Positions 9,523-18,663 of a stretch of 64,000 nt of DNA are shown in pieces. This DNA comes from Devosia sp. 2618 (GTDB lineage Bacteria; Pseudomonadota; Alphaproteobacteria; Rhizobiales; Devosiaceae), in NCBI RefSeq assembly GCF_040546815.1, contig NZ_JBEPOO010000001.1, forward strand, positions 1,054,001 through 1,118,000. The letters run 5' to 3'. The notes under the pieces are model-generated. The model ran no database searches and was not told where the DNA came from. It saw nothing but the letters and a program-made list of their open reading frames with translations. The translations under genes and the position numbers were made by a program. Within the stretch, counting starts at the first letter, position 1. Each line of letters opens with the position of its first letter.

Positions 9523-9586
9523 CTCTCGCTAGGAACCGAAATCTTAGCCCGCTACCGTTGGTGTCAGCGAGGCGCAATCTACCAAT
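9523..9586 (-). promoter_or_regulatory. Candidate structured leader (SAM-II-like pseudoknot) of metY
   Basis: In the metY leader RNA a short stem UUGGU/ACCAA (9585-9581 with 9562-9558) encloses a loop containing CUCGCU (9571-9566). That loop can pair with AGCGGG just 3' of the stem (9553-9548) or with AGCGAG touching the ribosome site (9530-9525). A GCUAA motif sits between. Topology, gene context and the GAUU...GCUAA elements recall SAM-II riboswitches, which precede met genes in Alphaproteobacteria. The stem is only five pairs and the SAM-II consensus is not fully met. Confidence 0.3.
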
Positions 9587-9692
9587 TAAGTCAGGTAAGG
9601 GCGAAATTCGATGCGATTTTGCACGATAAAGCGCAATTTCAACGGTGTGTGGGGGCGAAGCGCTTTGCGGTTCGAGGCATCAACTCGAATGG

Positions 9693-9727
9693 AAACGGGA
9701 GCTGGCCGCGAAGCCAACTCCCGTTTT
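9693..9727 (-). terminator. Terminator of the DUF1344 gene
   Basis: A long stem, AAACGGGAG plus TGGC pairing with GCCA plus CTCCCGTTT, with one internal bulge pair and a six-base loop. It lies just past the stop of the minus-strand DUF1344 gene, and the U-rich end of the stem falls on that strand. Confidence 0.75.
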
Positions 9728-9733
9728 GTGAGG

Positions 9734-10042
9734 CTAGCCGAGCGTCACTTTGGTCGCGTCATAGGCTTTACCATTCATCTGCCACTGTACGGTGACCTTG
9801 TCGCCGACCTTGAGGCCAGGGTCTTTGAACGTGGCTGGCAGGACATAAGCGATGCCATTGGCCAGGGTCAGTGTGTGGGTCGACAGGTCAATCGCCTTCA
9901 CAGTGCTGGAAATTGACTGTGCTGCGGCCATTGGGGTGGTTACGGGTGCCGTGACTGCGGGTGCTGCAGTGGACGCTGCGAAGGCCATGCCGGAGCTACC
10001 GGCAATCAGGGCGATGGCTACTGGGATTAGGATTTTGCGCAT
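9734..10042 (-). CDS. DUF1344-type small periplasmic protein
   Basis: A 102-residue protein with a signal peptide (MRKILIPVAIALIAGSSGMA, cut near FAA-ST). An Ala/Thr/Pro-rich linker follows, then a small beta domain (VKAIDLSTHTLTLANG...VGDKVTVQW) typical of DUF1344 proteins of Hyphomicrobiales, which resemble a minimal OB/SH3 fold. The ATG at 10042 has GGAG at proper spacing; an in-frame extension to 10153 is unsupported. A 15-bp palindrome CCGAAC-cga-GTTCGG lies 22 bases upstream and could be an operator. Function unknown. Confidence 0.75.
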   Translation of the reverse strand: MRKILIPVAIALIAGSSGMAFAASTAAPAVTAPVTTPMAAAQSISSTVKAIDLSTHTLTLANGIAYVLPATFKDPGLKVGDKVTVQWQMNGKAYDATKVTLG

Positions 10043-10206
10043 TTTAATGTCTCCATGAGACAACCGAACCGAGTTCGGATCAGCGGGCTTTCGGATCGCG
10101 TCGTGTCGCATATCAGGGGACATGCCGGCGCGGTTCAAACCCGCCGCTGACAATTATTGCCAGGGCCAGCCAACAGCAAGTTAAGGTAATTTAATTGTGC
10201 CCGACA

Positions 10207-10239
10207 GCAATTGGGACGCAATTTGCGCGTCCCAATTGC
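10207..10239. other. Perfect 13-bp inverted repeat between genes
   Basis: Arms GCAATTGGGACGC and GCGTCCCAATTGC surround a seven-base loop. It lies downstream of the minus-strand GNAT gene and could end its transcript, but no U run follows. The rest of 10043-10301 shows nothing else I recognise apart from the palindrome noted with the DUF1344 gene. Confidence 0.55.
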
Positions 10240-10301
10240 ACTGTGGCGGTATGGTGGTTGGGTTGCCTTGAGCGCGGCAAATCCGTGGCGGAGGCTCAGT
10301 G

Positions 10302-10712
10302 TCAGCCGATCCTCATGGCCATGCCTATTGACGCGGGGGCGACGTCGATAAATCCATATTTGGCATAGAGATGCCTGGCATCACCATCGGCGATCAGGCT
10401 GACATATGCGCTCGCCGGAGCATTGGCCTTGAGGCGTTCAACCAGCGCGGCAACGATCAATTTGCCCAATCCCTTGCCTTGATGTTCGGGTTCAACGGCA
10501 ATATCGACGATCTGGAACGCAGTGCCGCCGTCGCCAATGGTGCGTCCCATGCCCACGATTTTCCCGCCGAGATGGATCGTTACCGCATGCCACGTATTGG
10601 GCAGGCCGGCTTCGGCTGACGCCTGTGTCTTCTCGCTAAGGCCTGCCACTTTGCGCAGACGGCGAAAATCATCGACACTCGGGGTGCCGTGGATCAGTTG
10701 GTAATCCGTCAC
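10302..10712 (-). CDS. GNAT family N-acetyltransferase
   Basis: A 136-residue single-domain GNAT. The acetyl-CoA pyrophosphate loop is QGKGLGKLIV (Q/RxxGxG/A), preceded by the core strand FQIVDIAVEPEHQG and followed by ARHLYAKYGF, the typical C-terminal motif. Acceptor unknown. It begins with GTG overlapping the stop of the upstream hydrolase (GTGA), which makes it the last gene of a purB-GNAT-hydrolase-GNAT run on the minus strand. Confidence 0.85.
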   Translation of the reverse strand: MTDYQLIHGTPSVDDFRRLRKVAGLSEKTQASAEAGLPNTWHAVTIHLGGKIVGMGRTIGDGGTAFQIVDIAVEPEHQGKGLGKLIVAALVERLKANAPASAYVSLIADGDARHLYAKYGFIDVAPASIGMAMRIG

Positions 10713-11260
10713 TTGAGGCGCTGCATCAATCGCGTGAACATCAGCAGGCCTTCCGGCCAGGGGCCGTGCCCCGAGTCGATGTCGATGTGCCCAGCTTCGC
10801 CAGCCTGATGGAAATCTGACCCCCAGCAGGTGGCAAACTCCACGGCCCGGTCAATGGTGCAGAGCGGGTCGTTGTTGGAGGCAACCAGCATGGATGGGAA
10901 GGGCAGTGGATCGCGCGGGATGGGCCGGAACGGCTCAACTTCCGGCGGCACGAAAGAACTCAGTTCGACATCGGGCGGCGCCACTAGGAACGCGCCGCGC
11001 ACATTGTCGGGTAGGCGCGGAGCGGCATGGGCGACAGCCATGCAGGCCAGCGAATGAGCCACCAGTACGACGGGGCGTGTGGTCAGGCGTGTCGCCTGAT
11101 CGATGGTCGCGACCCAGTCATCAAGGTCAGGCTCGAACCAGTCAGCCTGCTCAACAATAGCTGCGCTCGACATACGCTCGGCCCAGCGCAGCTGCCAGTG
11201 GCCAGGGCCGGAACCGCCCAGGCCTGGCAGAATGAGGATGTCGCATTCAGAGAGTTTCAT
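10709..11260 (-). CDS. RBBP9/YdeN-type alpha/beta hydrolase
   Basis: A 183-residue serine hydrolase of the RBBP9/YdeN group: DILILPGLGGSGPGHWQ opening, nucleophile S70 in VAHSLAC, a late acid region and the GHIDIDSGHGPWPEG histidine block near the C-terminus. This C-terminal block is diagnostic of the group. The substrate is unknown. Its ATG overlaps the stop of the upstream GNAT gene (ATGA), and its own stop overlaps the next GNAT gene, implying coupled translation. Confidence 0.88.
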   Translation of the reverse strand: MKLSECDILILPGLGGSGPGHWQLRWAERMSSAAIVEQADWFEPDLDDWVATIDQATRLTTRPVVLVAHSLACMAVAHAAPRLPDNVRGAFLVAPPDVELSSFVPPEVEPFRPIPRDPLPFPSMLVASNNDPLCTIDRAVEFATCWGSDFHQAGEAGHIDIDSGHGPWPEGLLMFTRLMQRLK

Positions 11261-11667
11261 GTGCGGTCCGTCCTTGGGCGCATGAAGGCCGCCATGGGCT
11301 CAATCATGCCGATATGGCGATAAAAGCCCTCGGCGTTGGGCTTGGAGAGCAGCACGATGCCGACCTTGGGGCCAAGCAGTTCTGTCGCCGTGTCGAGGAG
11401 CGTCTGGCCGATATGCTTGCCCTGCTGCCCTTCGACGACGGCGAGATCAATGCAATAGCAGACCCAATGCCAGTCGGTGACGGCGCGGAACAGGCCGAGC
11501 AGGGCGCCGGTCTCGTCGCGGGCAGTCACCAGAAGATCGGAGTGATCCAGCATGGCCTGCACCCGGTCTTGGTTGGCCAGAGGACGCCCCTGGCCAAGCG
11601 TGGTGGCACCGACGCAGGCGATGTAATCGGCAGCACTGAGGCCGGTTTCGCGTGCGTAGGTGATCAC
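11257..11667 (-). CDS. GNAT family N-acetyltransferase
   Basis: A 136-residue GNAT: a DLLVTARDETGALLGLFRAV core, the IDLAVVEGQQGKHIGQTLL acetyl-CoA loop and the GFYRHIGM C-terminal motif. I place the start at GTG 11667, four bases after the purB stop, with AAGGA 8 bases upstream; longer starts fall inside purB in another frame and read as low-complexity sequence. Being directly downstream of purB, it is probably co-transcribed. Acceptor unknown. Confidence 0.82.
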   Translation of the reverse strand: MITYARETGLSAADYIACVGATTLGQGRPLANQDRVQAMLDHSDLLVTARDETGALLGLFRAVTDWHWVCYCIDLAVVEGQQGKHIGQTLLDTATELLGPKVGIVLLSKPNAEGFYRHIGMIEPMAAFMRPRTDRT

Positions 11668-11671
11668 GGCG

Positions 11672-13003
11672 TCAGTCCTTGAAGACGCGAGCGAAGATCG
11701 TGTCGACGTGCTTGAGATGGTAGGCATCATCGAACATGTCGTCGATTTGCGCATCACTCAGAGTCACTTCGGGGTCGGCCTTGAGGTTGGCAGCGAACTG
11801 GCCGGCGCGGTCGCCCTGCATGGCCCAGACCTTCATAGCGTTGCGCTGGACGGCGGCGTAGCTGTCCTCGCGGGAATAGCCAGCCTGGGTCAGCGCCAGC
11901 AGAACGCGCTGCGAGTTGTGCAGGCCACCGAGCAGGTCGATATTCTTGCGCATGTTTTCGGGATAGACGACCAGCTTGTCGATGACGCCGGTCAGGCGAG
12001 CCAGCGCGAAGTCCAGCGTAACGGTCGCGTCCGGGCCGATCATGCGCTCAACGGACGAGTGCGAAATATCGCGCTCGTGCCAGAGGGCGACGTTTTCCAG
12101 CGCCGGAACCACCATGCCGCGCACCAAGCGGGCAAGGCCGGTGAGGTTTTCGGTCAGCACTGGATTTCGCTTGTGCGGCATGGCCGACGAGCCCTTCTGA
12201 CCGGGGGAGAAGAACTCCTCGGCTTCGAGCACTTCGGTGCGTTGCAGATGGCGGATCTCGATGGCGACGCGCTCGATGGAGCTGGCGACAACGCCGAGCG
12301 TCGCAAAGAACATGGCGTGACGGTCGCGTGGTATGACCTGGGTTGAGACGGGCTCGATGGCAAGGCCCAGCTTTTCAGCTACGTATTCTTCGACCTGTGG
12401 GTCGATATTGGCGAAGGATCCAATGGCGCCAGAAATGGCGGCGGTAGCGATCTCTTCGCGAGCCGCGACGAGGCGGGCGCGGTTGCGGCTGAACTCGGCA
12501 TAGGCTTCGGCCAGCTTCACGCCAAAGGTGGTTGGCTCGGCATGGATACCGTGGCTACGGCCGATAGTGATGGTGTCCTTGTGCTCATAGGCACGGCGCT
12601 TGAGCGCGGCGAGCAGAGCATCGACATCGGCGATCAGCAGGTCGGAGGCGCGGGCCATCTGCACCGACAGGGTCGTGTCCAGAATGTCCGAGCTGGTCAT
12701 TCCCTGATGCACAAAGCGCGCGTCGGGGCCGACGATCTCGCTGAGATGGGTCAGGAAGGCGATGACGTCGTGCTTGGTGGTGCGCTCGATCTCGTCGATG
12801 CGCGCAACGTCAAAGCCATAGTCGCCGGTCTCTGCCTTGCGGGCGTTCATCACGTCCCAGATGTTCTGGGCCGATTCCTTTGGCACCACGCCCAGCTCGG
12901 CGAGCTTGGTGGTGGCGTGGGCTTCGATCTCGAACCAGATGGCGAACCGGGTTTCGGCCGACCAGATGGAGACCATTTCGGGGCGGGAGTAACGCGGAAT
13001 CAT
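11672..13003 (-). CDS. purB: Adenylosuccinate lyase
   Basis: A 443-residue member of the fumarase/aspartase superfamily. It cleaves SAICAR to AICAR + fumarate and adenylosuccinate to AMP + fumarate. The superfamily signature GQKGSSAMPHKRNP lies in the middle third, with HQGMTSSDILDT and GRSHGIHAEPTTFG as the other two conserved regions. Full length, opening MIPRYSRPEMVSIWS. It heads a run with a GNAT, a hydrolase and another GNAT downstream. It is unlinked to the purC-purL group by about 5 kb. Confidence 0.97.
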   Translation of the reverse strand: MIPRYSRPEMVSIWSAETRFAIWFEIEAHATTKLAELGVVPKESAQNIWDVMNARKAETGDYGFDVARIDEIERTTKHDVIAFLTHLSEIVGPDARFVHQGMTSSDILDTTLSVQMARASDLLIADVDALLAALKRRAYEHKDTITIGRSHGIHAEPTTFGVKLAEAYAEFSRNRARLVAAREEIATAAISGAIGSFANIDPQVEEYVAEKLGLAIEPVSTQVIPRDRHAMFFATLGVVASSIERVAIEIRHLQRTEVLEAEEFFSPGQKGSSAMPHKRNPVLTENLTGLARLVRGMVVPALENVALWHERDISHSSVERMIGPDATVTLDFALARLTGVIDKLVVYPENMRKNIDLLGGLHNSQRVLLALTQAGYSREDSYAAVQRNAMKVWAMQGDRAGQFAANLKADPEVTLSDAQIDDMFDDAYHLKHVDTIFARVFKD

Positions 13004-13033
13004 GGGCTTAGGCTTTCTGGTTCAGATTGTGAT

Positions 13034-13714
13034 TCAGGCGAGGCGCGTGGAGGCGGCCTGCCGGATGGCAGCGATACGTGGAGCGTAGGTCGTGGGGTCA
13101 TTGCCACCATAGACCGATGATCCGGCGACGAAAACATTGACGCCAGCTTCGGCGACAGCGCGGGCATTGCCGGGCGTGATGCCGCCATCGACTTCAAGGT
13201 CGATGTTGCGGCTGCCGATCAGCGCCTTGGCCTGGCGGATCTTGGCGATGGACTGAGCAATGAACGTCTGGCCACCAAAGCCGGGGTTCACCGACATCAC
13301 CAGCAGCAGGTCGATATCGTCGATGATGTTTTCCAACGCAGACACGGGCGTCGCGGGGTTGATCGCCACACCGGCCTTCTTGCCCTCGGCGCGGATGGCC
13401 TGCAGCGTCCGATGCAAGTGTGGACCGGCTTCGGCGTGGACGGTGATGATGTCGGCGCCAGCCTTGGCAAAGGCTGAGATGGAATAGTCTACCGGCGAGA
13501 TCATCAGGTGGACGTCAAAGGGCTTCTTGGTGATCTTGCGCACCGAAGCCATCACCACCGGGCCGAAGGTGATGTTGGGCACGAAGTGGCCGTCCATGAT
13601 GTCGACGTGGATATAGTCAGCGCCCGCTGCGTCGATTGCCGCAACTTCTTCGCCAAGGCGGGAAAAGTCAGCAGACAGAATGGACGGAGCGATGCGGATG
13701 GGTCGGTTTGTCAT
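13034..13714 (-). CDS. rpe: Ribulose-phosphate 3-epimerase
   Basis: A 226-residue TIM-barrel enzyme interconverting ribulose 5-phosphate and xylulose 5-phosphate. It has the opening [19 protein letters not shown], the [17 protein letters not shown] metal/active-site block, a [11 protein letters not shown] loop and the EVDGGI phosphate-binding motif. I chose the ATG at 13714; the 26 residues of an upstream extension are unlike the family. It is followed after 30 bp by purB on the same strand, so co-transcription is possible. Confidence 0.97.
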   Translation of the reverse strand: MTNRPIRIAPSILSADFSRLGEEVAAIDAAGADYIHVDIMDGHFVPNITFGPVVMASVRKITKKPFDVHLMISPVDYSISAFAKAGADIITVHAEAGPHLHRTLQAIRAEGKKAGVAINPATPVSALENIIDDIDLLLVMSVNPGFGGQTFIAQSIAKIRQAKALIGSRNIDLEVDGGITPGNARAVAEAGVNVFVAGSSVYGGNDPTTYAPRIAAIRQAASTRLA

Positions 13715-13910
13715 GGAGCCAAAACCTCTGCCGGCAGGGATCAGGCTGCTATAGGGCGGGAGCGGGCCAAAGGGCAAGGGCAAGGAGCGCAAGCCAGCCC
13801 TTCAAACCAGCTTCATCCGCCTAAATGTGTACTGATGCCGCCCATTGCGCGGCCGGTGGGCTGGGATATGGTTTGCATATCCACAGGTTGACGTTTGGGA
13901 GATGATCTCG

Positions 13911-14753
13911 ATGAAAATGCTCTGGGCCCTCTCGCTGGCTCTGCTAACTTTGCCGACAATTGCGCAGGCTGCGGATCAGGATGTGGTGATCAAGGGCACG
14001 CAGCGCCCGATTCCCGCGACGATCACTTTGCCGGAGGGCGGGGGGCCGTTTCCGTTCGTTGTGATGTTCCACGGCACTGGTTCCAATCGGCATGAGGCGG
14101 GCGGCGGTTATGATCTGTTGGCGCCAAAGCTGGCCGAGGCTGGCATTGCCAGCGCCCGGTTCGACTTTGCGGGCAATGGCGACAGCACGGTGGACTATCT
14201 CGAATACACCCTGACCAGCGGCATGCAGGATGGCCTTGATGTCATTGCCTATATGCGCGGGCTTGATCAGGTCGATGATGCGCGTGTCGGTGTGCTCGGA
14301 TGGAGCCAGGGCGGCACCGTTGCCCTGCTGACCGCTAGCCGAAACCCGGACATCAAAAGCGTTGTGACCTGGGCCGGGGCGGTTGATCTCAGCGGCGTCG
14401 CTGGCGATGCGGAATATGCGGAAGCGCAGAAGAACGGCTTTGTGACCCTTGAGTTTGACTGGCGGCCGCCCCTCAAGCTCTCGCTCGATTGGTTCAATGA
14501 GGTGCGGCAGATCAACATTGTCGCTGAACTCGCCAACTACACCGGCGCGATCCTCACCATTGCCGGCTCCAAAGATGACGTCGTGCCACCTATCGTGACC
14601 GACACGATTCTGGCGGCTGCAACTGCATCGACCAACAAGAAGAAAGAGATCATCGAGGGCGCCGACCACACCTTCAATATCTTCTCAGGCGATCTCAGCG
14701 CCTATGAGAGCTTGTCAAAGCTGACCGTCGACTGGTTTGCCAGCACGCTCTAG
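13911..14753 (+). CDS. Secreted alpha/beta hydrolase
   Basis: A 280-residue protein with a signal peptide (MKMLWALSLALLTLPTIAQA, cut near QAADQ). The hydrolase fold shows VVMFHGTGSNRHE (oxyanion hole HG), nucleophile serine in LGWSQGGTVALL, an aspartate in the GSKDDVVPP block and histidine in EGADHTFNIF, so it is a dienelactone-hydrolase/peptidase-type esterase. The ATG at 13911 has GGGAG nine bases upstream. It is divergent from rpe. Substrate unknown. Confidence 0.85.
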   Translation: MKMLWALSLALLTLPTIAQAADQDVVIKGTQRPIPATITLPEGGGPFPFVVMFHGTGSNRHEAGGGYDLLAPKLAEAGIASARFDFAGNGDSTVDYLEYTLTSGMQDGLDVIAYMRGLDQVDDARVGVLGWSQGGTVALLTASRNPDIKSVVTWAGAVDLSGVAGDAEYAEAQKNGFVTLEFDWRPPLKLSLDWFNEVRQINIVAELANYTGAILTIAGSKDDVVPPIVTDTILAAATASTNKKKEIIEGADHTFNIFSGDLSAYESLSKLTVDWFASTL

Positions 14754-14764
14754 GGGAGCGCTGC

Positions 14765-14793
14765 CTCGGTTCAGCTCTTTGAGCTGAGCCGAG
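14765..14793 (+). terminator. Hairpin after the secreted hydrolase gene
   Basis: A 13-pair stem, CTCGGTTCAGCTC with GAGCTGAGCCGAG (one G-U pair), and a three-base loop, 11 bases past the stop. No T run follows. It could be a factor-assisted terminator or an mRNA end stabiliser. Confidence 0.55.
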
Positions 14794-14893
14794 ACCTCTG
14801 GGAAAGTTATCACAAAACGGCGATGCGACACCCCGCGCATTGCTTTGCCGACACGACGCGCTAGAACAGCCTCGCAAAAGGAGCGTCGGCCTC

Positions 14894-15628
14894 TTGGAAT
14901 TTTCTCTGCCATTGGTGTTCGGTGCGGGTGTACTGAGCTTTTTGTCCCCCTGCGTGTTGCCGCTGGTGCCGCCCTATCTCACCTATATGAGTGGCGCGAG
15001 CTTCGATCAGTTGCGCGATGATGGCACCAGCGCGGGCGCCTTGCAGCGCCGCGTGGCCTTCACTTCGCTGTTCTTCATTCTCGGCTTTTCGGTGGTTTTC
15101 GTCACGCTCGGCGCGACGGCGACGGCTTTCGGCCAGGCCTTCCGGCAGGCGCTGCCTATCCTGACGCCGGTTGCCGGCGTGATGATAATTGCGATGGGGC
15201 TCCACTTTATCGGCGTCTATCGCATCGCGCTGCTCGACCGGCAGATCAGGCATCAAGGGCCGGGCGTGGCCAGCGGGCCATTGGGTGGATTTCTGCTCGG
15301 CCTGTCCTTCGCCATTGGTTGGACGCCGTGCATAGGCCCGGTTCTGGCTGCCGTGCTTTCGGTTTCCGCCAGCCGGGACACTGCTTGGGAAGGCGCTGCA
15401 TTGCTTGGGCTTTATTCGCTCGGGCTCGGCGTGCCGTTCTTCCTGGCGGGTATCGCTATCGGGCCATTCCTCGCGTTTTTCCAGGGCTTCAAGAAGCATC
15501 TGCACACGGTGGAACGCGTCATGGGCGTGTTCCTCGTCATCACCGGTGTGCTGTTCCTGACCGGCGATTTTACCCGGCTGTCCTACTGGTTCCTTGAGAC
15601 ATTTCCTGTGCTGGCCAACTTCGGCTGA
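14894..15628 (+). CDS. ccdA: Cytochrome c biogenesis protein CcdA
   Basis: A 244-residue thiol-disulphide transporter with six membrane segments, passing electrons from cytoplasmic thioredoxin to periplasmic thioredoxin-like proteins for cytochrome c maturation. The two conserved membrane cysteines are seen in LSFLSPCVLPLVPPYLTY and GWTPCIGPVL. I place the start at TTG 14894, with AAAAGGAG ten bases before it; this gives the usual short N-terminus. No other cytochrome c maturation genes are in the window. Confidence 0.92.
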   Translation: MEFSLPLVFGAGVLSFLSPCVLPLVPPYLTYMSGASFDQLRDDGTSAGALQRRVAFTSLFFILGFSVVFVTLGATATAFGQAFRQALPILTPVAGVMIIAMGLHFIGVYRIALLDRQIRHQGPGVASGPLGGFLLGLSFAIGWTPCIGPVLAAVLSVSASRDTAWEGAALLGLYSLGLGVPFFLAGIAIGPFLAFFQGFKKHLHTVERVMGVFLVITGVLFLTGDFTRLSYWFLETFPVLANFG

Positions 15629-15745
15629 GGCTTAAGTCGCGTTTAACCGTGCACAAAATATGTGCGGCACCACCGGATTGAAGCGGCAAAGTTCAGCTCT
15701 GGTTTACCGCAAGCGCGCAATGTGAGGCCCGATAAGAGCGGGTCC

Positions 15746-16981
15746 ATGCTGACAATCAATACTGCCCTCGACGAGAGCAACACACCTGACGCCACGGTCG
15801 CGTCGGTGTTGTCGCGCGCCGATATCAGCGTGATGGTGAGTAGCCGCATTGAGGATGTGGAGACGGTGTGGCGTGAGCTGACCGCGAAATCTGTCGAGTC
15901 ACCCGGCCAGAATTACGATTTCATTCGACTCTGGGCGGCAAACCGACAGATCCCACAAACGCATCAGCGTTACGTTGTGGCACGGATCGGCGACGACCCG
16001 ATTGCCCTGTTGCCACTCCATCGCAAGCGCCTCGACGGACTGCGCGTGTTCACCTGGTTCCCGGGAGCCAATGCGGGCTGCTATGCCCCGGTCGCTGATC
16101 ATGACCGGTTGGCGGCGCTGGGTCCGGAAGGCCGCAAGACGCTTTGGGCGGCGATGACGCATGAGCTTAATGACGCCGATGTCGTGTATCTGCGCTCGAT
16201 CCCCGTCGATGTGGGCGGGCATGCGGGTCTGTTCGATGAGCTGGGCGCGACGCTCGAGGTCGAAACACTTTATCGCTCCGAGTATACGAGCTGGGCAGAA
16301 TGCGACCAGCTGCAGCGCAGCAAGTCTCGCCGCAAGCATGACCGCCAGCAGGGTGACCGTCTTGCCGCGATGGGCGAGGTGGGTTTCGAAGAATTGCGCA
16401 ACGGGCCCGATGCTTATTGCGCCATCGAGATCATGTTCAAGCAGCGCTCGGCGCGGTTCCGCGCGATGGGCATTCGCGACACCTTCGTCAAAGACAAGCT
16501 GATCAGCTTCTATCAGGACGCGGCGAAGTCCGAATCCGGCATCGATGTGCGGCTCCACGTATTGCGCCTCAACGGCGATATCGTCGCCGTGCGCTATAAT
16601 ATCGTCCACAATGACCGCATGTTCTGCCTGATCTCGTCGATGAGCGACGATCCTGCCATTCAGAACGGTTCGCCTGGCAAGCAGTGTCTGCTTCGCGTGA
16701 TGCAGTTGGTGTTCGATCAGGGCATCACGGTGTTCGACATGGGTGCCGGCTTTACCGATGAAAAACGTCACTGGTGCAATGTGCAGACGCCACTGCGCCA
16801 GCACTATATCGGGCTGACGCCACAGGGCGCGTTGATTGTGCGGGCGCATCAGGCCTTCCAGAAGACCCGTGCGGCGATCAAGGCCAATCCGCAGCTCAAG
16901 GCCAGCATGCGGGCGGTGCGTCAGGTGTTTGATCGCGTGACCGGTTCTCGCACGACGACAGAGACTGACAAGTCAGAGTAG
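15746..16981 (+). CDS. BioF2/CelD-type GNAT acetyltransferase
   Basis: A 411-residue protein with the double-GNAT layout of the CelD/BioF2 family. The N-terminal half ends with [11 protein letters not shown], and the C-terminal half has [11 protein letters not shown] then the acyl-CoA-type region [26 protein letters not shown] and [15 protein letters not shown]. Relatives are linked to polysaccharide and cellulose acylation. Start at ATG 15746, the first methionine without an unlike extension. It converges on radC with a 9-bp overlap. The substrate is not inferable. Confidence 0.8.
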   Translation: MLTINTALDESNTPDATVASVLSRADISVMVSSRIEDVETVWRELTAKSVESPGQNYDFIRLWAANRQIPQTHQRYVVARIGDDPIALLPLHRKRLDGLRVFTWFPGANAGCYAPVADHDRLAALGPEGRKTLWAAMTHELNDADVVYLRSIPVDVGGHAGLFDELGATLEVETLYRSEYTSWAECDQLQRSKSRRKHDRQQGDRLAAMGEVGFEELRNGPDAYCAIEIMFKQRSARFRAMGIRDTFVKDKLISFYQDAAKSESGIDVRLHVLRLNGDIVAVRYNIVHNDRMFCLISSMSDDPAIQNGSPGKQCLLRVMQLVFDQGITVFDMGAGFTDEKRHWCNVQTPLRQHYIGLTPQGALIVRAHQAFQKTRAAIKANPQLKASMRAVRQVFDRVTGSRTTTETDKSE

Positions 16982-17704
16982 CTTGAGGCCGCGTAGCGAG
17001 GCGTGGCCGGATTTCCCAACAATAATATGATCGTGCACCGTTATGCCGAGCGGCTTGGCGATGTCCGATATTTCCTTGGTCATGCGCACGTCGGCTGACG
17101 ACGGGGCAGGGTCACCCGATGGGTGATTGTGGACCAGGATCAACGCCGTGGCCGATAGCTCCAGTGTGCGCTTGATGACTTCGCGCGGATAAACGGGGGT
17201 GTGGTCGACGGTGCCCGTTTGCTGCACCTCGTCCGCGATCAGGCGGTTTTTCTTGTCGAGGAACAGGATGCGGAACTGTTCGATCGACTCATATGCCATC
17301 TGGCTGCGGCAATAGTCGATCAACTGGCTCCATGAGGAGAGGATCGGCTTTTCGTTGTCGATGCGGTCGCGGCCAAAGCGGGCGGCGACGGCCTGAATTA
17401 CCTTGATATGCGCCACCGACGTTGCGCCGAGCCCTTCGACTTTTTCCAGCCGGGCCTGGCTGGCATTGAACACGCCGGAGAAAGAACCGAACTCGCGCAG
17501 CAGGGTCTTGGCAAGCGCCTTGGTGTCTTTGCGCGGAATGGCGAGCTGGAGGGCCAACTCGAGCAGTTCGTAATCTTCCAGCGCATCGCCGCCGACCTTG
17601 AGGAAACGCTCGCGGACGCGCTGGCGGTGGCCTGCATGATCATCGGCCTCCGAACGGGGAGGCTGATAGGGGGCTTCTCCGAGTTCGTCCGGCCTCTCGC
17701 TCAT
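16973..17704 (-). CDS. radC: RadC family JAB/MPN protein
   Basis: A 243-residue RadC: an N-terminal helix-hairpin-helix-like region ([27 protein letters not shown]...VEGLG), then a JAMM/MPN metalloprotease-like domain with [14 protein letters not shown] supplying the HxH...D metal ligands. The biochemical role of RadC is unsettled; older links to DNA repair are disputed. Its ATG shares a base with the map stop (TAATG), so the two are translationally coupled, a pairing common in Alphaproteobacteria. Confidence 0.93.
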   Translation of the reverse strand: MSERPDELGEAPYQPPRSEADDHAGHRQRVRERFLKVGGDALEDYELLELALQLAIPRKDTKALAKTLLREFGSFSGVFNASQARLEKVEGLGATSVAHIKVIQAVAARFGRDRIDNEKPILSSWSQLIDYCRSQMAYESIEQFRILFLDKKNRLIADEVQQTGTVDHTPVYPREVIKRTLELSATALILVHNHPSGDPAPSSADVRMTKEISDIAKPLGITVHDHIIVGKSGHASLRGLKLL

Positions 17705-18537
17705 TAAGCGGCTTTCGCGGCCATGGGATTGAACAGCCCGCCCGGCGACAGGGTGAATACCTCGTTGCCGGTTTCGGTGATGCCGATGGAGTGCTCGCAC
17801 TGGGCGGACAGGGTCCGGTCGCGGGTCACCGCGGTCCAGCCGTCGGACAGTATTTTGACGTGCGGGCGGCCCAGATTAATCATCGGTTCAATGGTGAAGA
17901 TCATGCCGGGCTTAAGCGGCACGCCGGTGCCGGGTGTGCCGAAATGCATGATGTTTGGCTCATCGTGGAAAAGCTTGCCGAGGCCGTGGCCGACAAAGTC
18001 CCGCACCACGCTCATGCGCTCTGCTTCGGCAAGCGCCTGAATGGCCGCACCGATGTCGCCGGTGGTGTTACCGGGCTTGGCGGCTGCAATGCCGGCCTCA
18101 AGGCTCGCATAGGTGATTTCGATCAGCCGCTCAGCCTTGCGGGAAATCTCGCCGACCGGATACATGCGGCTCGAATCGCCGTGCCAACCGTCCACCACCA
18201 GCGTCAGGTCGATATTGACGATGTCGCCGTCGCGTAGTGGGCGCTCATCGGGAATGCCGTGGCAGACGACGTGGTTGATCGAGGTGCAAAGCGAGTGGCG
18301 GTAGCCCTTATAAAAGATGGTGGCAGGCACCGCGCCGTTATCGCGCGCAAACTCGTAGGCCACCTTGTCAATGGTCGAGGTGGGAACGCCGGCTTCGACA
18401 TATTCGGTGATGATGTCGAGCGCCTGCGCCGTTAGCGCCCCGGCCTTGCGCATGCCTTCGAAGCCTTCGCTGCCATGGAGCGGAATAACGCCCGGGGTGC
18501 GGCGGGCTTTGTCAGTGGCTTCGACGAAGGTAATCAT
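17704..18537 (-). CDS. map: Methionine aminopeptidase, type I
   Basis: A 277-residue enzyme removing the initiator methionine. The pita-bread fold ligands are visible: [21 protein letters not shown] with the first Asp, [10 protein letters not shown] with the second, the VGHGLG histidine, FTIEPM glutamate and CEHSIGI final glutamate. Start at ATG 18537 with GGAG six bases upstream; the frame stays open for another 287 codons through the antisense of the CinA-like gene, which is an artefact. Coupled to radC downstream. Confidence 0.96.
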   Translation of the reverse strand: MITFVEATDKARRTPGVIPLHGSEGFEGMRKAGALTAQALDIITEYVEAGVPTSTIDKVAYEFARDNGAVPATIFYKGYRHSLCTSINHVVCHGIPDERPLRDGDIVNIDLTLVVDGWHGDSSRMYPVGEISRKAERLIEITYASLEAGIAAAKPGNTTGDIGAAIQALAEAERMSVVRDFVGHGLGKLFHDEPNIMHFGTPGTGVPLKPGMIFTIEPMINLGRPHVKILSDGWTAVTRDRTLSAQCEHSIGITETGNEVFTLSPGGLFNPMAAKAA

Positions 18538-18663
18538 AAAGGACTCCGGGACATTGCAGTCAAAATAGTCGTTTGCCCGGATGATTGGAAGGGCGACGCG
18601 TTTGCTTGACGCGGTAATCGCACAGGGGCATTGCTGAAGGACATCCAGCCACGGAAAACCGCA

